The translations under genes and the position numbers were made by a program. From the NCBI GenBank assembly GCA_026127925.1, contig JAJSLM010000003.1, forward strand, positions 180,745-244,744: a stretch of 64,000 nt of DNA, written 5' to 3'. The notes beneath the pieces were generated by a model that saw only the letters and a list, made by a program, of their open reading frames with translations, did no database searches and was not told where the DNA came from. Source of the DNA: Thermoplasmatales archaeon. GTDB lineage: Archaea; Thermoplasmatota; Thermoplasmata; Thermoplasmatales; Thermoplasmataceae. This document shows, piece by piece, positions 16,567-25,512 of the stretch; the first letter of the stretch is position 1, and each line of letters starts with the position of its first letter.

Positions 16567-17561
16567 GTGAATAGATCAGTCAGCGAAGCCGACATAACAA
16601 AACGAATATGGGAGGAGAAGAACAGAGCAAGAGTCATCCCAAGACTCATATTCATAAAGCTCCTTTGCACTGGAATGGGTGTTATTGAAGCGTCGAAGGA
16701 TATGGGTGTTGTAAGAAGAGCTGGATACCAATGGCTCGAGAGATGGAATAAATCCGGTTACGAAGGACTTGTTCCAAGATTTGCAGGTGGTAGGCCATCA
16801 AAACTGACGGGAGATCAGAAAAAAGAAATGAAGGAATCGCTGGAAGCGAAGAATCTGTGGTATCTGAACGGCATTGTTGTTCTCATAAAGACAAGATTCG
16901 GTGTTGAATATTCAGAGCGTCAGGTTCGAAGGATATTGAAGGGCTTCAGGATGAAACACGCGAAACCGTATCAGGTTGATTACTGAAAATCTGACGATGC
17001 CGAAGGTAAGCCAAAAAACTCTGTTCAATAAATTCGGGTGACACGATCATAGGATTCTTTGATGAGTCTGCGCCACAGACCACGGCGAACACGGCTAGAT
17101 CATGGTCCTTCAGCAAGCCCGAGATTGTGAAGGATACCTCAAAGCACAGGACCAACATTTTCGGTTTCTATTCCTTCAATGGCAATAGCGTTGTAGACTT
17201 CCAGGATCATTCCAGGGAAGAGAATATTATCTTCTTTTTGAAGATGACTAGAGAATTGAAACCTGAAAAGTCGATTATGATCATACTGTACGACTTCAGG
17301 CCCCATCATTCAAAAGCCGTGAAGGAGAGTATAGGGTCATTGAATATGAAACTCATATTCCTTCCGCCATATTCACCCGATCTTAATCCGATAGAATTTA
17401 TATGTAAGAGCATCAAGAGAGTCGTATCCATCGCGTCAATGGAATCTGAAAGCGATCTGAAAGATACAATAAAAAAGAGTTTCATGGAGCTGTTAGAGAG
17501 GCTGATATATGCAAAAAGATCGGTAATGAAGTTCCCAACCGAAAGTATAACGGTGAGGTAA
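16567..17561 (+). pseudogene. Decayed IS630-family transposase
   Basis: The N-terminal helix-turn-helix part (residues from VNRSVSEADITKRIW, GTG at 16567, through MGVVRRAGYQWLERWNKSG and GGRPSKLT to 16986) and the C-terminal DDE part (GFFDES near 17055, then YDFRPHHSKAVKES and FLPPYSPDLNPIE near 17350-17400) lie in different frames. At least two frameshifts occur between 16970 and 17050. In the DDE domain the usual DNxxxH is DFRPHH. The reading frame ends one base before the stop codon of the acyl-CoA ligase on the other strand, so no room is left for a right terminal repeat. No terminal inverted repeats were found. Confidence 0.8.
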
Positions 17562-19079
17562 TTAACTATAATTTAACAGCTTTCTAAGGTCATTCTTCTG
17601 GATTTTTCCGACCGAGTTTTTTGGAAGCTCATTAAGAAAGAAAACGCTCTTAGGACACTTGTACCACGCAATTCTGGACTTACAGAACTCGATAACTTCA
17701 CTTTCTGTAAGGTTCTCATTTTTCTTAACAATGAATGCCACTACCTCTTCACCATATTTATCGTCAGACCTTCCAACGACGGCAACTTCTGATACCTCAG
17801 GGAGTGTATTGATTAAGTTTTCGATTTCCTTTGGATACACATTTTCACCGCCACGTATTATCATGTCCTTTTTCCTGTCTACTATGAAGAAATAGCCCTC
17901 TTTATCCATATATCCAAGATCCCCGCTGTGAAGCCAGCCATTCCGCAGAGTCTCTTCGGTTTCAAGTTTTCTGTTGAGATATCCTTTCATTACATTCGGT
18001 CCTCTGATTACAATCTCTCCAATCTCTCCCGGAGGTAAATTTTCATCGTTATCAGAAAAAACCCTCACGTCCTGTCCAGGCAAAGGTATTCCGATTGATC
18101 CCACTTTTCTTTCACCGAATCTCGGATTTATAGTTGATGCAACAGTGCCCTCTGTCATTCCGTATCCTTCTATTATTTTAATCCCGTAAAATTTCTCAAA
18201 ATTCTCAAACCATTTCACTGGCATAGGGGCAGCGCCACAGATTCCAATTTTCAATGAAGATAGGCTAACTTTATGATCAGGACTTGCTAAATCTGAAAGC
18301 ATCTTAAAAATGGTTGGAACTCCGGAAAATAGTGTTGGTTGATATTTCTCTACGTTCTCGAAAAACTCATCGGGATCAAACTTTCTAAGGATAACCAAAG
18401 ATCCTCCTTTCAAAATGGAAGCGATGCTGAACATGAGGTTATTAACATGGAAAAGCGGCAGTATTACGATCATCCTATCACTTTTTTGCATACTTACAGA
18501 TAGCTGTAATTGAATGGCCTCTGTAAAAATATTCGTAGAGGAAAGGACAACGCCTTTGGGTTCTCCTGTTGTACCGGAAGTATAAATAATGAAAAGATCT
18601 TCTGGATTAAAGGATGGGGAAGTATCGTCACTTTCGCCATTAAATACCGTCTGATAAATGCCGTTAGATAGGTCTAATTTATCAAAGTCCATTATAACTT
18701 TCTCTACGCTGATCCCAGATTTTTCGATCGCTTTTTCGATCCTTTCTCCGTATGCTAATTCTCCAAAAATTATTTTGGCACCAGAATCTTTAATTTGGTA
18801 AGATATTTCTTGCTCTTTGAGGTGAACATTAATAGGAGTTACTGTAGCGCCTGCCATCCATGAACCCATCACGATTATAAGAAGCTCCGGCCTGTTGAGG
18901 AGATCTATAGCGACAACGTCGCCTTTGCCTATTCCACGGCTGGAAAGGTACTTTGCAACAGAACGGTACATTTTTACTATTTCACGGGACCTATAACTTT
19001 TATCATAAAATAAAAAAATTTCTTTGTTGTCCCTGAGAAGTGTTTCTTCCATCATGCGAAGAAGCTCGATCGCCGTCAT
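17562..19079 (-). CDS. Acyl-CoA synthetase (AMP-forming ligase)
   Basis: A 505-residue ANL-superfamily enzyme that activates a carboxylic acid to its CoA thioester at the cost of ATP. Motifs: P-loop-like YTSGTTGEPKG (about 167-177), GYGMTEG, the hinge region SGDLGYMDKEGYFFIVDRKKD, GGENVYPKE, and the catalytic lysine in SVGKIQKND. The length is typical of medium/long-chain FadD-like ligases; the chain specificity cannot be read. It is the last gene of the five-gene operon, 4 nt after the DUF35 gene, preceded by ATGGAG as a possible ribosome site. Its stop abuts a decayed IS630. Confidence 0.9.
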   Translation of the reverse strand: MTAIELLRMMEETLLRDNKEIFLFYDKSYRSREIVKMYRSVAKYLSSRGIGKGDVVAIDLLNRPELLIIVMGSWMAGATVTPINVHLKEQEISYQIKDSGAKIIFGELAYGERIEKAIEKSGISVEKVIMDFDKLDLSNGIYQTVFNGESDDTSPSFNPEDLFIIYTSGTTGEPKGVVLSSTNIFTEAIQLQLSVSMQKSDRMIVILPLFHVNNLMFSIASILKGGSLVILRKFDPDEFFENVEKYQPTLFSGVPTIFKMLSDLASPDHKVSLSSLKIGICGAAPMPVKWFENFEKFYGIKIIEGYGMTEGTVASTINPRFGERKVGSIGIPLPGQDVRVFSDNDENLPPGEIGEIVIRGPNVMKGYLNRKLETEETLRNGWLHSGDLGYMDKEGYFFIVDRKKDMIIRGGENVYPKEIENLINTLPEVSEVAVVGRSDDKYGEEVVAFIVKKNENLTESEVIEFCKSRIAWYKCPKSVFFLNELPKNSVGKIQKNDLRKLLNYS

Positions 19080-19083
19080 TCAA

Positions 19084-19641
19084 TTACTCCATTATTTCAT
19101 ACCAAAAATCGGAAACAGTCCCCCTTCTATTTTCCTTGAACTTGGCAGTAACCTTAGTGCCAGGATCAACGGTTTCATTTTCTTTAAGATCTATTCTCTG
19201 TAGTATTCCAGTATCTGCATCTAGGGGCTTAATGTAACCAACGGCGTACGGAACTTTATTGAAAAACTCGGAGGTTGCATACCATGAAGTTGTGCTGGAC
19301 AGGACAGTCCCCTCGTTGCTAACCTTCACCCATTCTGTTTCACCATAACATTCAGAACATATGAACCTAGGAGGAAAATGTACAATTCCGCAGTTCTTGC
19401 ACTTTGAACCATATAACTGTGCGTGATTCATGAGTTCTGAAAAAAAGAACGACTGTTCACCGTAACTGTACTTGTAAAACATAACCATTTTATCAGGTAT
19501 CTCGAAATATTTCTCGCGTTCCAGAACAGACGGGTTGATATCGACCTTCTCGGAGATGATGCTGTCTATCACACTTTCCAGGGGCTCAGATTTGAGTTCC
19601 TTCTTTATGGTCTCTTTGGCCTTTTCGGTCGACGTCTTCAT
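19084..19641 (-). CDS. DUF35 OB-fold protein with rubredoxin-like zinc ribbon
   Basis: A 185-residue acyl-CoA-associated scaffold protein (COG1545). After an N-terminal helical region, a zinc ribbon has both CxxC pairs intact (SKCKNCGIVHFPPRFICSEC, about 97-116), then an OB-fold (GTVLSSTTSW, PYAVGYIKPLDAD, GTKVTAKFK). DUF35 proteins pair with thiolase-fold enzymes: they bridge thiolase and HMG-CoA synthase in archaea, and the DUF35 part of ChsH2 binds the aldolase Ltp2 in steroid degradation. Here it sits 1 nt after the thiolase-fold gene, so those two products very likely form a complex. Confidence 0.88.
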   Translation of the reverse strand: MKTSTEKAKETIKKELKSEPLESVIDSIISEKVDINPSVLEREKYFEIPDKMVMFYKYSYGEQSFFFSELMNHAQLYGSKCKNCGIVHFPPRFICSECYGETEWVKVSNEGTVLSSTTSWYATSEFFNKVPYAVGYIKPLDADTGILQRIDLKENETVDPGTKVTAKFKENRRGTVSDFWYEIME

Positions 19642-19642
19642 T

Positions 19643-20896
19643 TTATTTCACCCCTAACACAGAAACAGAGCAATATGATGAACCCGGTCCGCCTATTGAA
19701 TGTGCTACTCCTATGCCTTTTTTTATTTCGACCTGCCTCTTCCCAGCCCTTTGTCTTAGCTGGTTTACGATCTCACCTATCTGCATTACCCCGGTTGCGC
19801 CAACTGCGTGACCAGCTCCGAGAAGACCACCTGACGGCGATACCGGAAGATCACCATCCTTCATTGGTACACCATCCTCTATGAATTTGCCTCCCTTTCC
19901 CCTGTCACAGAACCCCATGGCCTCGTAGGCCTGAATCTCCGTCATACTGAAGGCATCGTGAAGCTCCGCGACGTCAATAACTTTTCTTGGATTCTGAATG
20001 CCAGCCATTTTGTAAGCTTGTGCCGCAGATTCATAGTGATTCCTCAGATCAGCTATGTCTCCGTATTTACCCATACGGTCGTTCACAGTTCTAGATCCTG
20101 TAAAAGACTTGTCATTGGATGACCCAATTCCCATTACCCATACGGGTTCTTTAACTGCAAGCTCCTTGACTTTTTCTTCGTTAGCAAGAATCAGTGCATA
20201 TGCGCCCTCGGTGTAAAGTGAACAGTCAAGCATTTTGAATGGGAAGGATATCATCCTAGACTGCATTACATCATCAACGGTGATCTTCATGGGACTCTGG
20301 GCAAATGGGTTATCCATGGCATTTCCGTGGTTTTTTACGCTCACCAACGCAGCCTGCTCCTCGGTTGTGCCATACTTTTTCATATGTGCCGACGCAAGTA
20401 TGGCATATGATGAGGCTGCAGAGGTCCCCAGAGGAAATTCCCATGTCATATCCGCACTGTATGCGATTGACTTTATAACTTCAGGCGTTGTCTTGCCTTG
20501 CGCCCAGTCGTAACAGTCCTGGGCCTTTTCGACACCTATTACCATTGTAAGATCTGAGAGACCAGAAGCTACCTCAGAATATCCCGCTCTGAATGCATAG
20601 CCTCCGGTTGCCCCACCAGTTGTTATTCTTATTCCTGGTTTTCCGTACATTCCAAGATAGTCATGTATGTATGTGTCCGGCATTATCTGTCTCTCAAACA
20701 GGTCATTGTATATTCCGTAAACTACCGAATCGATACTTCCCGGAGCAATTTCCGCGTCCTTGGTTGCCATCATGGCGGCTTCTAGTGCAAGTTCGTAATA
20801 TGTCTTGTTTGGAACTCTCGCCTCAAATTTTGTCTGTCCTGTTCCGATAACTGCCACCCTTCTCTTTTCATTTTTTAATTCTGTGTACGATTTCAT
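19643..20896 (-). CDS. Thiolase-superfamily protein (SCP-x/Ltp2-like) lacking the nucleophilic Cys
   Basis: A 417-residue thiolase-fold protein of the SCP-x-like branch. The start at ATG 20896 is set by a strong GGAGG 6 nt upstream. The N-terminal domain has VAVIGTGQTKF, and the C-terminal part has GGLLGAGHAVGATG (active-site His) and SIGGPGSSYC. Where true thiolases have a nucleophilic cysteine (CASG-type motif), this protein reads ITTGGATGGYAF (residues 91-102), with no cysteine. Such proteins include retro-aldolases like Ltp2, which work with a DUF35 partner. The adjacent DUF35 and MaoC genes support an acyl-CoA side-chain-cleaving role rather than classical thiolysis; a non-catalytic role is also possible. 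Confidence 0.85.
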   Translation of the reverse strand: MKSYTELKNEKRRVAVIGTGQTKFEARVPNKTYYELALEAAMMATKDAEIAPGSIDSVVYGIYNDLFERQIMPDTYIHDYLGMYGKPGIRITTGGATGGYAFRAGYSEVASGLSDLTMVIGVEKAQDCYDWAQGKTTPEVIKSIAYSADMTWEFPLGTSAASSYAILASAHMKKYGTTEEQAALVSVKNHGNAMDNPFAQSPMKITVDDVMQSRMISFPFKMLDCSLYTEGAYALILANEEKVKELAVKEPVWVMGIGSSNDKSFTGSRTVNDRMGKYGDIADLRNHYESAAQAYKMAGIQNPRKVIDVAELHDAFSMTEIQAYEAMGFCDRGKGGKFIEDGVPMKDGDLPVSPSGGLLGAGHAVGATGVMQIGEIVNQLRQRAGKRQVEIKKGIGVAHSIGGPGSSYCSVSVLGVK

Positions 20897-20913
20897 GAGT
20901 TGTTTCCTCCGTT

Positions 20914-21333
20914 TTATTTCCTTCTTTCCAAATGCTTTGTGATAAACTCCATCACACATTCATTATTCTGGTTGAATGTTTTCGCAGTAAGTTTTACAAG
21001 TACCCTATCCATTTTCGACTCGGAGTTTTCCCTTTCTGCCCGGTATGAAACTGTTATGGTATCTCCGATCTTTACCGGCTTAAGAAAGCTAACACTTTCG
21101 ATTGACCTTAGAGCCATGAACAAATCTGCGTTTATTGCTCCTGACCTAATCATAAGACCAAGCGCAACAGACAGGGTAAGGTATCCATGGGCCACGCGTT
21201 CACCAAATATGCTCTTCTTCGCTTTTTCTTTGTCGGTATGAAGGTAAGTCCAGTCTCCCGTGAAATACGAGAACATAACTAGATCGGTTTCTGTTATTGT
21301 CCTCCCTTCCGTGACAATTTCTCCTTCCTTCAT
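20914..21333 (-). CDS. MaoC-like hot-dog hydratase
   Basis: A 139-residue single hot-dog domain, probably an enoyl-CoA hydratase. The hydratase 2 pattern is visible: ETDLVMFSYFTGDWTYLHTD (residues 14-33), with the D-x(4)-H dyad usual in MaoC/(R)-hydratases, followed by ERVAHGYLTLSVALGL. The ATG overlaps the stop of the upstream acyl-CoA ligase (ATGA), and the thiolase-fold gene follows after 17 nt. In context it would hydrate an enoyl-CoA before cleavage by the thiolase/DUF35 pair. Confidence 0.88.
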   Translation of the reverse strand: MKEGEIVTEGRTITETDLVMFSYFTGDWTYLHTDKEKAKKSIFGERVAHGYLTLSVALGLMIRSGAINADLFMALRSIESVSFLKPVKIGDTITVSYRAERENSESKMDRVLVKLTAKTFNQNNECVMEFITKHLERRK

Positions 21334-22805
21334 TTTTTCATCTCATTACTGAAGTAGAGATCCCTGAAATCTTCCCTGAGCTCCTTTTTGAGTATCTTTC
21401 CGCCAGCACTGTGGGGCAAAGAGTCAAGAACAATAATCTTCTTTGGCACCTTATAATTTGCTATCCTCTGTTTAAGATACTCTATGACTTCTTCTGCGTT
21501 GACTTTCTGATCCTTCTTGGCCGTAACAAAAGCGGTAACAGCCTCAATCCAGTAGGGATGTTTTATGCCAACTACGGCAGCCTCTGCTATGGATTTATAG
21601 CTGAGAAGTTCCCTTTCCACTTCCACTGATGGAACGTTTTCCCCTCCTGTGCGTATGATATCCTTTTTCCTATCCACAAAGTAAAGGAAACCATCCTTAT
21701 CCATTACTGCAAGATCACCAGACTTGTACCACCCACCTTCAAAGTATGCTTTAGTCCTCTTTTCATCTTTAAAATAACCTTTTGCCACAGTAGGTCCCCT
21801 CATCCATATTTCCCCTACCTCTCCACTCTTTGCTTCGTTTCCATCCTCCTTCACAAGTTTCAATGATGTGTTGATGTGTGGCTTGCCTATGGACTCCTTT
21901 CTACCTTCAAAAAAACTCGGTTGAAGGGTTGTTCCCATCGGCGTCGTCTCAGTCATCCCATAGTAATTCCTCCATTGAACGGTCGGAAATATTTTGGAGA
22001 CGTCATTGAATTGCGATTCGCTTATAAAAGCTCCAAAGCTTATACATTTCTTCACAGAGCTAAACGGCATCTTTACGACTTGTGACAATCCGATAAAAAC
22101 AGTGGGAGGAAAGATGAGATATGTGACATTATATCTATTTATAAGAGAAATTATTTCTGTCGGATTCGGAATGGCCTCAAGCACAATTGTCGCACCCACA
22201 TTCATAAATCCCAAGAATGTGTACAGACCAGCTACATGATACAATGGAATGCTTAGCAAGTAGACATCTTCATGCTGCCAGTCAAGGTCATGGATGGAAC
22301 TAATCAGTGAACTGTACCAGTTCAGATGGGTGTTCATAACTCCTTTAGGGGAAGACTCGGTTCCTGAAGTATAAAGAAGTGTTGAAACATCGTCTGGTGC
22401 TGTCTCGATTAGGAACTCGTCAGTATCTGAAAGGTTCACCTCATCAAATCTCACTATCTTTGTACCTAAGTCAGCCGTTAGAGACGAATCTGTGAACATT
22501 ACTGAGGGCTTAGAATTATTGACGAGTGTCTTTAACTCATCAATTTTCAGATTGAAATTATAGGGAGAAAATATCGCACCTATGCGATTTGCAGCAATCC
22601 ATAGCTCGGGCATCTCTGGTCGGTTCTTTGAAAAGACAGAGATTACGTCGCCAGCTTTTATGCCAGACTTCCTTAAATAGAAGACCCACCGTAACACCTC
22701 TTCCCGGAAGCTTCCGAATGTAAATACTCTGTTGTTAAAATTTATAAAATCTTTGTTTGGCCATTTTTCCGAAGATCGATCCAGAACTTCCGAGATGTTC
22801 AACAT
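21330..22805 (-). CDS. Acyl-CoA synthetase (AMP-forming ligase)
   Basis: A 491-residue ANL-superfamily ligase and the first gene of the operon. Motifs: LLYTSGTESSPKGV (about 143-156), YYGMTETTPMG, KSGDLAVMDKDGFLYFVDRKKD (landmark around 360), GGENVPSVEVE and the catalytic lysine region SAGGKILKKEL. It differs enough from the last gene of the operon that they are not a recent duplication. It is divergently transcribed from another ligase gene at 22966; the AT-rich 160-bp gap contains promoters for both. The substrate is unknown. Confidence 0.9.
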   Translation of the reverse strand: MLNISEVLDRSSEKWPNKDFINFNNRVFTFGSFREEVLRWVFYLRKSGIKAGDVISVFSKNRPEMPELWIAANRIGAIFSPYNFNLKIDELKTLVNNSKPSVMFTDSSLTADLGTKIVRFDEVNLSDTDEFLIETAPDDVSTLLYTSGTESSPKGVMNTHLNWYSSLISSIHDLDWQHEDVYLLSIPLYHVAGLYTFLGFMNVGATIVLEAIPNPTEIISLINRYNVTYLIFPPTVFIGLSQVVKMPFSSVKKCISFGAFISESQFNDVSKIFPTVQWRNYYGMTETTPMGTTLQPSFFEGRKESIGKPHINTSLKLVKEDGNEAKSGEVGEIWMRGPTVAKGYFKDEKRTKAYFEGGWYKSGDLAVMDKDGFLYFVDRKKDIIRTGGENVPSVEVERELLSYKSIAEAAVVGIKHPYWIEAVTAFVTAKKDQKVNAEEVIEYLKQRIANYKVPKKIIVLDSLPHSAGGKILKKELREDFRDLYFSNEMKK

Positions 22806-22965
22806 AAAACCATTAAAATGCCAATGTGTTCGTATTTTAAAAATTTTTCTAGGACAGAATTATGTGTGGTATTTTTTAATATTATTTATTATCTTTATAT
22901 TGGTGAATTTGTGCTTCACTAATAGAAATCTTAATATTTTTTAATCTCATGTTATTTTCGATAAA

Positions 22966-24525
22966 ATGGTTAGTCTTGCATCCTACCTAGACAGATCGGT
23001 CTTAGAACACGCTAAGAATATTGCTGTAGAAGAATCTGGAAGACAGATTACTTACAATGAGTACGGCTTAATGGCCGAGAAACTGTCGCTCTACCTGTCC
23101 AATATAGGGCTCTCTAGAAATGACAGGATTGGTATATTATTGCCAATGTCTGTAGATTACCTCGTATCGTTCTATGCAGCTTGGAAGATTGGTGCCGTTG
23201 CAGTTCCAATAAATAACAGGTTTTCTGCGGACGATATCGAATTTGTGATGAGGGACGCTCACCTGAAAGGACTTTTTCTCTCAGCTCCAGAAAAAGAGAA
23301 ACTTGCTCCTTTGCTAGGGCAGAATCAGTCAATAAAGCTTGTCATCCAAGGTAATGAACATGAAGACAACAGTTTCAGCCACATATATGCAAATGAACAA
23401 TCAGGAGGAACATCTGACGAAAGTTGGGCCCTAGATGATGATGACGCTATGATTATGTATACCAGCGGAACTACCGGAAAACCAAAGGGAGTCAGACAAA
23501 GCCATAGAAATAACTCGGCATCTATCCATATGGTAATGGACGCCTGGAAATTGAAAGAAACGGATATTCTTCTTAACAATGTACCATTATTCCATGTAGG
23601 AGGTCTTCAATGTGGAACTTTTCCCGCAATGTTTTCAGGAGGAAAAGTAATTCTTCTGCCAAAGTGGAACGCAACTGATTGGCTAGATCTATCCATAAAT
23701 AGAAAAGCCACATGGTCTGGGCTAGTCTCTACAATGGTAGTGGACACTGTTAATGCAATAAAGTCTCGAGAAAATATACGAAGGGATGAATTCAGCTACA
23801 GATTCATTTTCTTTGGAGGCTCTCCTACTCCTAGTCCCGTTATTTCGTATTTTGAGAAATTCTTTAAGATCCCTCTAAGAGAAATATATGGTCTTACGGA
23901 GGCCACAGGCCTTGTTATCTCTTATGATGAAGGGCAAACATGGAAACTAGGATCAATGGGGTACATTATGAGACAAGTAGCGAAATACAGAGTGGTGAAG
24001 CCGGAAAGTCTTGGTAAGAATAGTACACTAATAGATAGCAAGGAAGGTGTCTTGTTACTGCAAGGGGATACGATAACCACGGGTTACCTTAATAGGGCTG
24101 AACTGGATCAGGAGCGTTTCATAGATGGTTGGTTCAATACGAAAGACATAGTAAGAATTGACGATAGCAATTTAATGTATTATCTTGGAAGAATCGATGA
24201 AATGATTATTTCTGGAGGAGAAAACGTATATCCACAGGAAGTTGAAAGCCTAATTGCATCGCATCCGGGTGTGAAAGAAGTCGCGGTTATAGGGACTCCG
24301 CATGAGAGATGGATCGAAGCAGTAACTGCAATCGTTGTGCCAAAAAATGATGAACTGTCCCCTGATGATGTAATAAAATTCTGTGAAGAAAGTACTTCCC
24401 TGGCGTCATACAAATGGCCAAAACGTGTCTTCGTAGTCAATGAACTTCCGAAGACGGGTAGTGGAAAGATTAACAAGGCTGCCCTGAAGGAAGTTTATGC
24501 CAATAAGAATTATCAACCTAATTGA
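22966..24525 (+). CDS. Acyl-CoA synthetase (AMP-forming ligase)
   Basis: A 519-residue third ligase, divergent from the operon. Motifs: MYTSGTTGKPKG (about 162-173), PLFHVGGLQ, IYGLTEATG, NTKDIVRIDD, the hinge with RIDEMIISGGENVYPQEVES and the catalytic lysine in TGSGKINKAAL. The hinge has GRIDEMI rather than DRKKDMI. Three ligases side by side suggest that several acids, or successive intermediates, are activated by this block. A T-rich run (CTTTTTTTC, 24540-24548) 15 nt after the stop could be an archaeal terminator. Confidence 0.9.
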   Translation: MVSLASYLDRSVLEHAKNIAVEESGRQITYNEYGLMAEKLSLYLSNIGLSRNDRIGILLPMSVDYLVSFYAAWKIGAVAVPINNRFSADDIEFVMRDAHLKGLFLSAPEKEKLAPLLGQNQSIKLVIQGNEHEDNSFSHIYANEQSGGTSDESWALDDDDAMIMYTSGTTGKPKGVRQSHRNNSASIHMVMDAWKLKETDILLNNVPLFHVGGLQCGTFPAMFSGGKVILLPKWNATDWLDLSINRKATWSGLVSTMVVDTVNAIKSRENIRRDEFSYRFIFFGGSPTPSPVISYFEKFFKIPLREIYGLTEATGLVISYDEGQTWKLGSMGYIMRQVAKYRVVKPESLGKNSTLIDSKEGVLLLQGDTITTGYLNRAELDQERFIDGWFNTKDIVRIDDSNLMYYLGRIDEMIISGGENVYPQEVESLIASHPGVKEVAVIGTPHERWIEAVTAIVVPKNDELSPDDVIKFCEESTSLASYKWPKRVFVVNELPKTGSGKINKAALKEVYANKNYQPN

Positions 24526-24969
24526 AAATTTTCAGGGAGCTTTTTTTCAATAAATATACGTTCAACTTTGCGGATGTTGATCGTATTTCCGAAATGCTAG
24601 TTTTTTTCTTTATACTATCTCATAGGTGCTATAAAACCTGAGCAGTGTAGCGAAATTAACCAGACGATATGTTATTTGTAATAACAAGAATGCCTCTTGA
24701 GATGTTACCCTGAAACAAGAATCAATAGAGACATGTTGAGTACATTCTTATTTCTATTCTCTCACAAGCCGTGAGGAGTGAAGTTCAAGATTCATCTCAA
24801 TTCACTTAACACTTCATTCCCGTTATGGTTAATAATGTGGAGATAAGCAAAAGAACCTTTAAACAATTCTTAAGAAACTTTAGGTAGATGATCGTTGATG
24901 TCCAGAAAGCTAGCTCACTTGTAAAACACTATTTTAATTTTAAAGGCTTATCATTACAATTTCAATTTC
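24526..24969. other. Intergenic region
   Basis: About 440 bp with a terminator-like T run at 24540-24548 and no recognised gene. AT-rich, with several short stop-ridden frames on both strands. Confidence 0.4.
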
Positions 24970-25227
24970 TTGAACGTGAAAAACCGCATAGTAAAAGTAG
25001 AGAATCCTTTGGAAAAGGAAAAAACCGTAAACGGAAAAGAAATCAATTTCAGAATGAACAATGAAGAACCATTAATCTGTGAACTTGAGAATAAAGACGT
25101 TATCAGGATAATCCCCATTATAACTTCAATTATCATGCCTCTCGATGAAAGAAATAATCCATTACTAGATCCGCGAACAAAAAAGAGTATTATACTTTTA
25201 ATATTAGCTTCAATGTCAATGTCATAA
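24970..25227 (+). CDS. Possible small hypothetical protein
   Basis: An 85-codon frame starting TTG (24970) or GTG (24976). It is highly charged and ends in a hydrophobic segment (KKSIILLILASMSMS). A second small frame follows 18 nt later. No family recognised, and no convincing promoter spacing; it may be chance in an AT-rich gap. Confidence 0.3.
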   Translation: MNVKNRIVKVENPLEKEKTVNGKEINFRMNNEEPLICELENKDVIRIIPIITSIIMPLDERNNPLLDPRTKKSIILLILASMSMS

Positions 25228-25245
25228 AATACAAAGGTGACGAAA

Positions 25246-25341
25246 ATGGAACTGAACAGTGAAAAATTTACATATTCCTTAAAAATAGGAAATGCACCAC
25301 TCCAAATGGACGGCGATGATCCTAAACAAAAGAGCAGTTAA
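25246..25341 (+). CDS. Possible 31-residue small protein
   Basis: ATG at 25246 opens a 31-codon frame (MELNSEKFTYSLKIGNAPLQ...). It is preceded by AGGTGACGAAA, a good Shine-Dalgarno with correct spacing, which is the main reason to list it. It would be the second cistron after the 85-codon frame. Confidence 0.25.
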   Translation: MELNSEKFTYSLKIGNAPLQMDGDDPKQKSS

Positions 25342-25512
25342 CAGAATAACGGCTAATCGCCTTTCTTTAAGCTGTAATATATCGAAGATCCCAGGACCTT
25401 TCAAATTCTGCTATCTGTGCACTTTACACTTTGTTCTAAGACGAAGACCCTTGATCCCTTAAGTTTATAATTGAAATTTTATTTCTATTGATACAGACAC
25501 AAATAGTCTGCA

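Noticed and set aside
20897..20959. 21-residue N-terminal extension of the thiolase-fold protein
   Set aside because: It overlaps the end of the MaoC gene, while a strong GGAGG sits correctly before the ATG at 20896.
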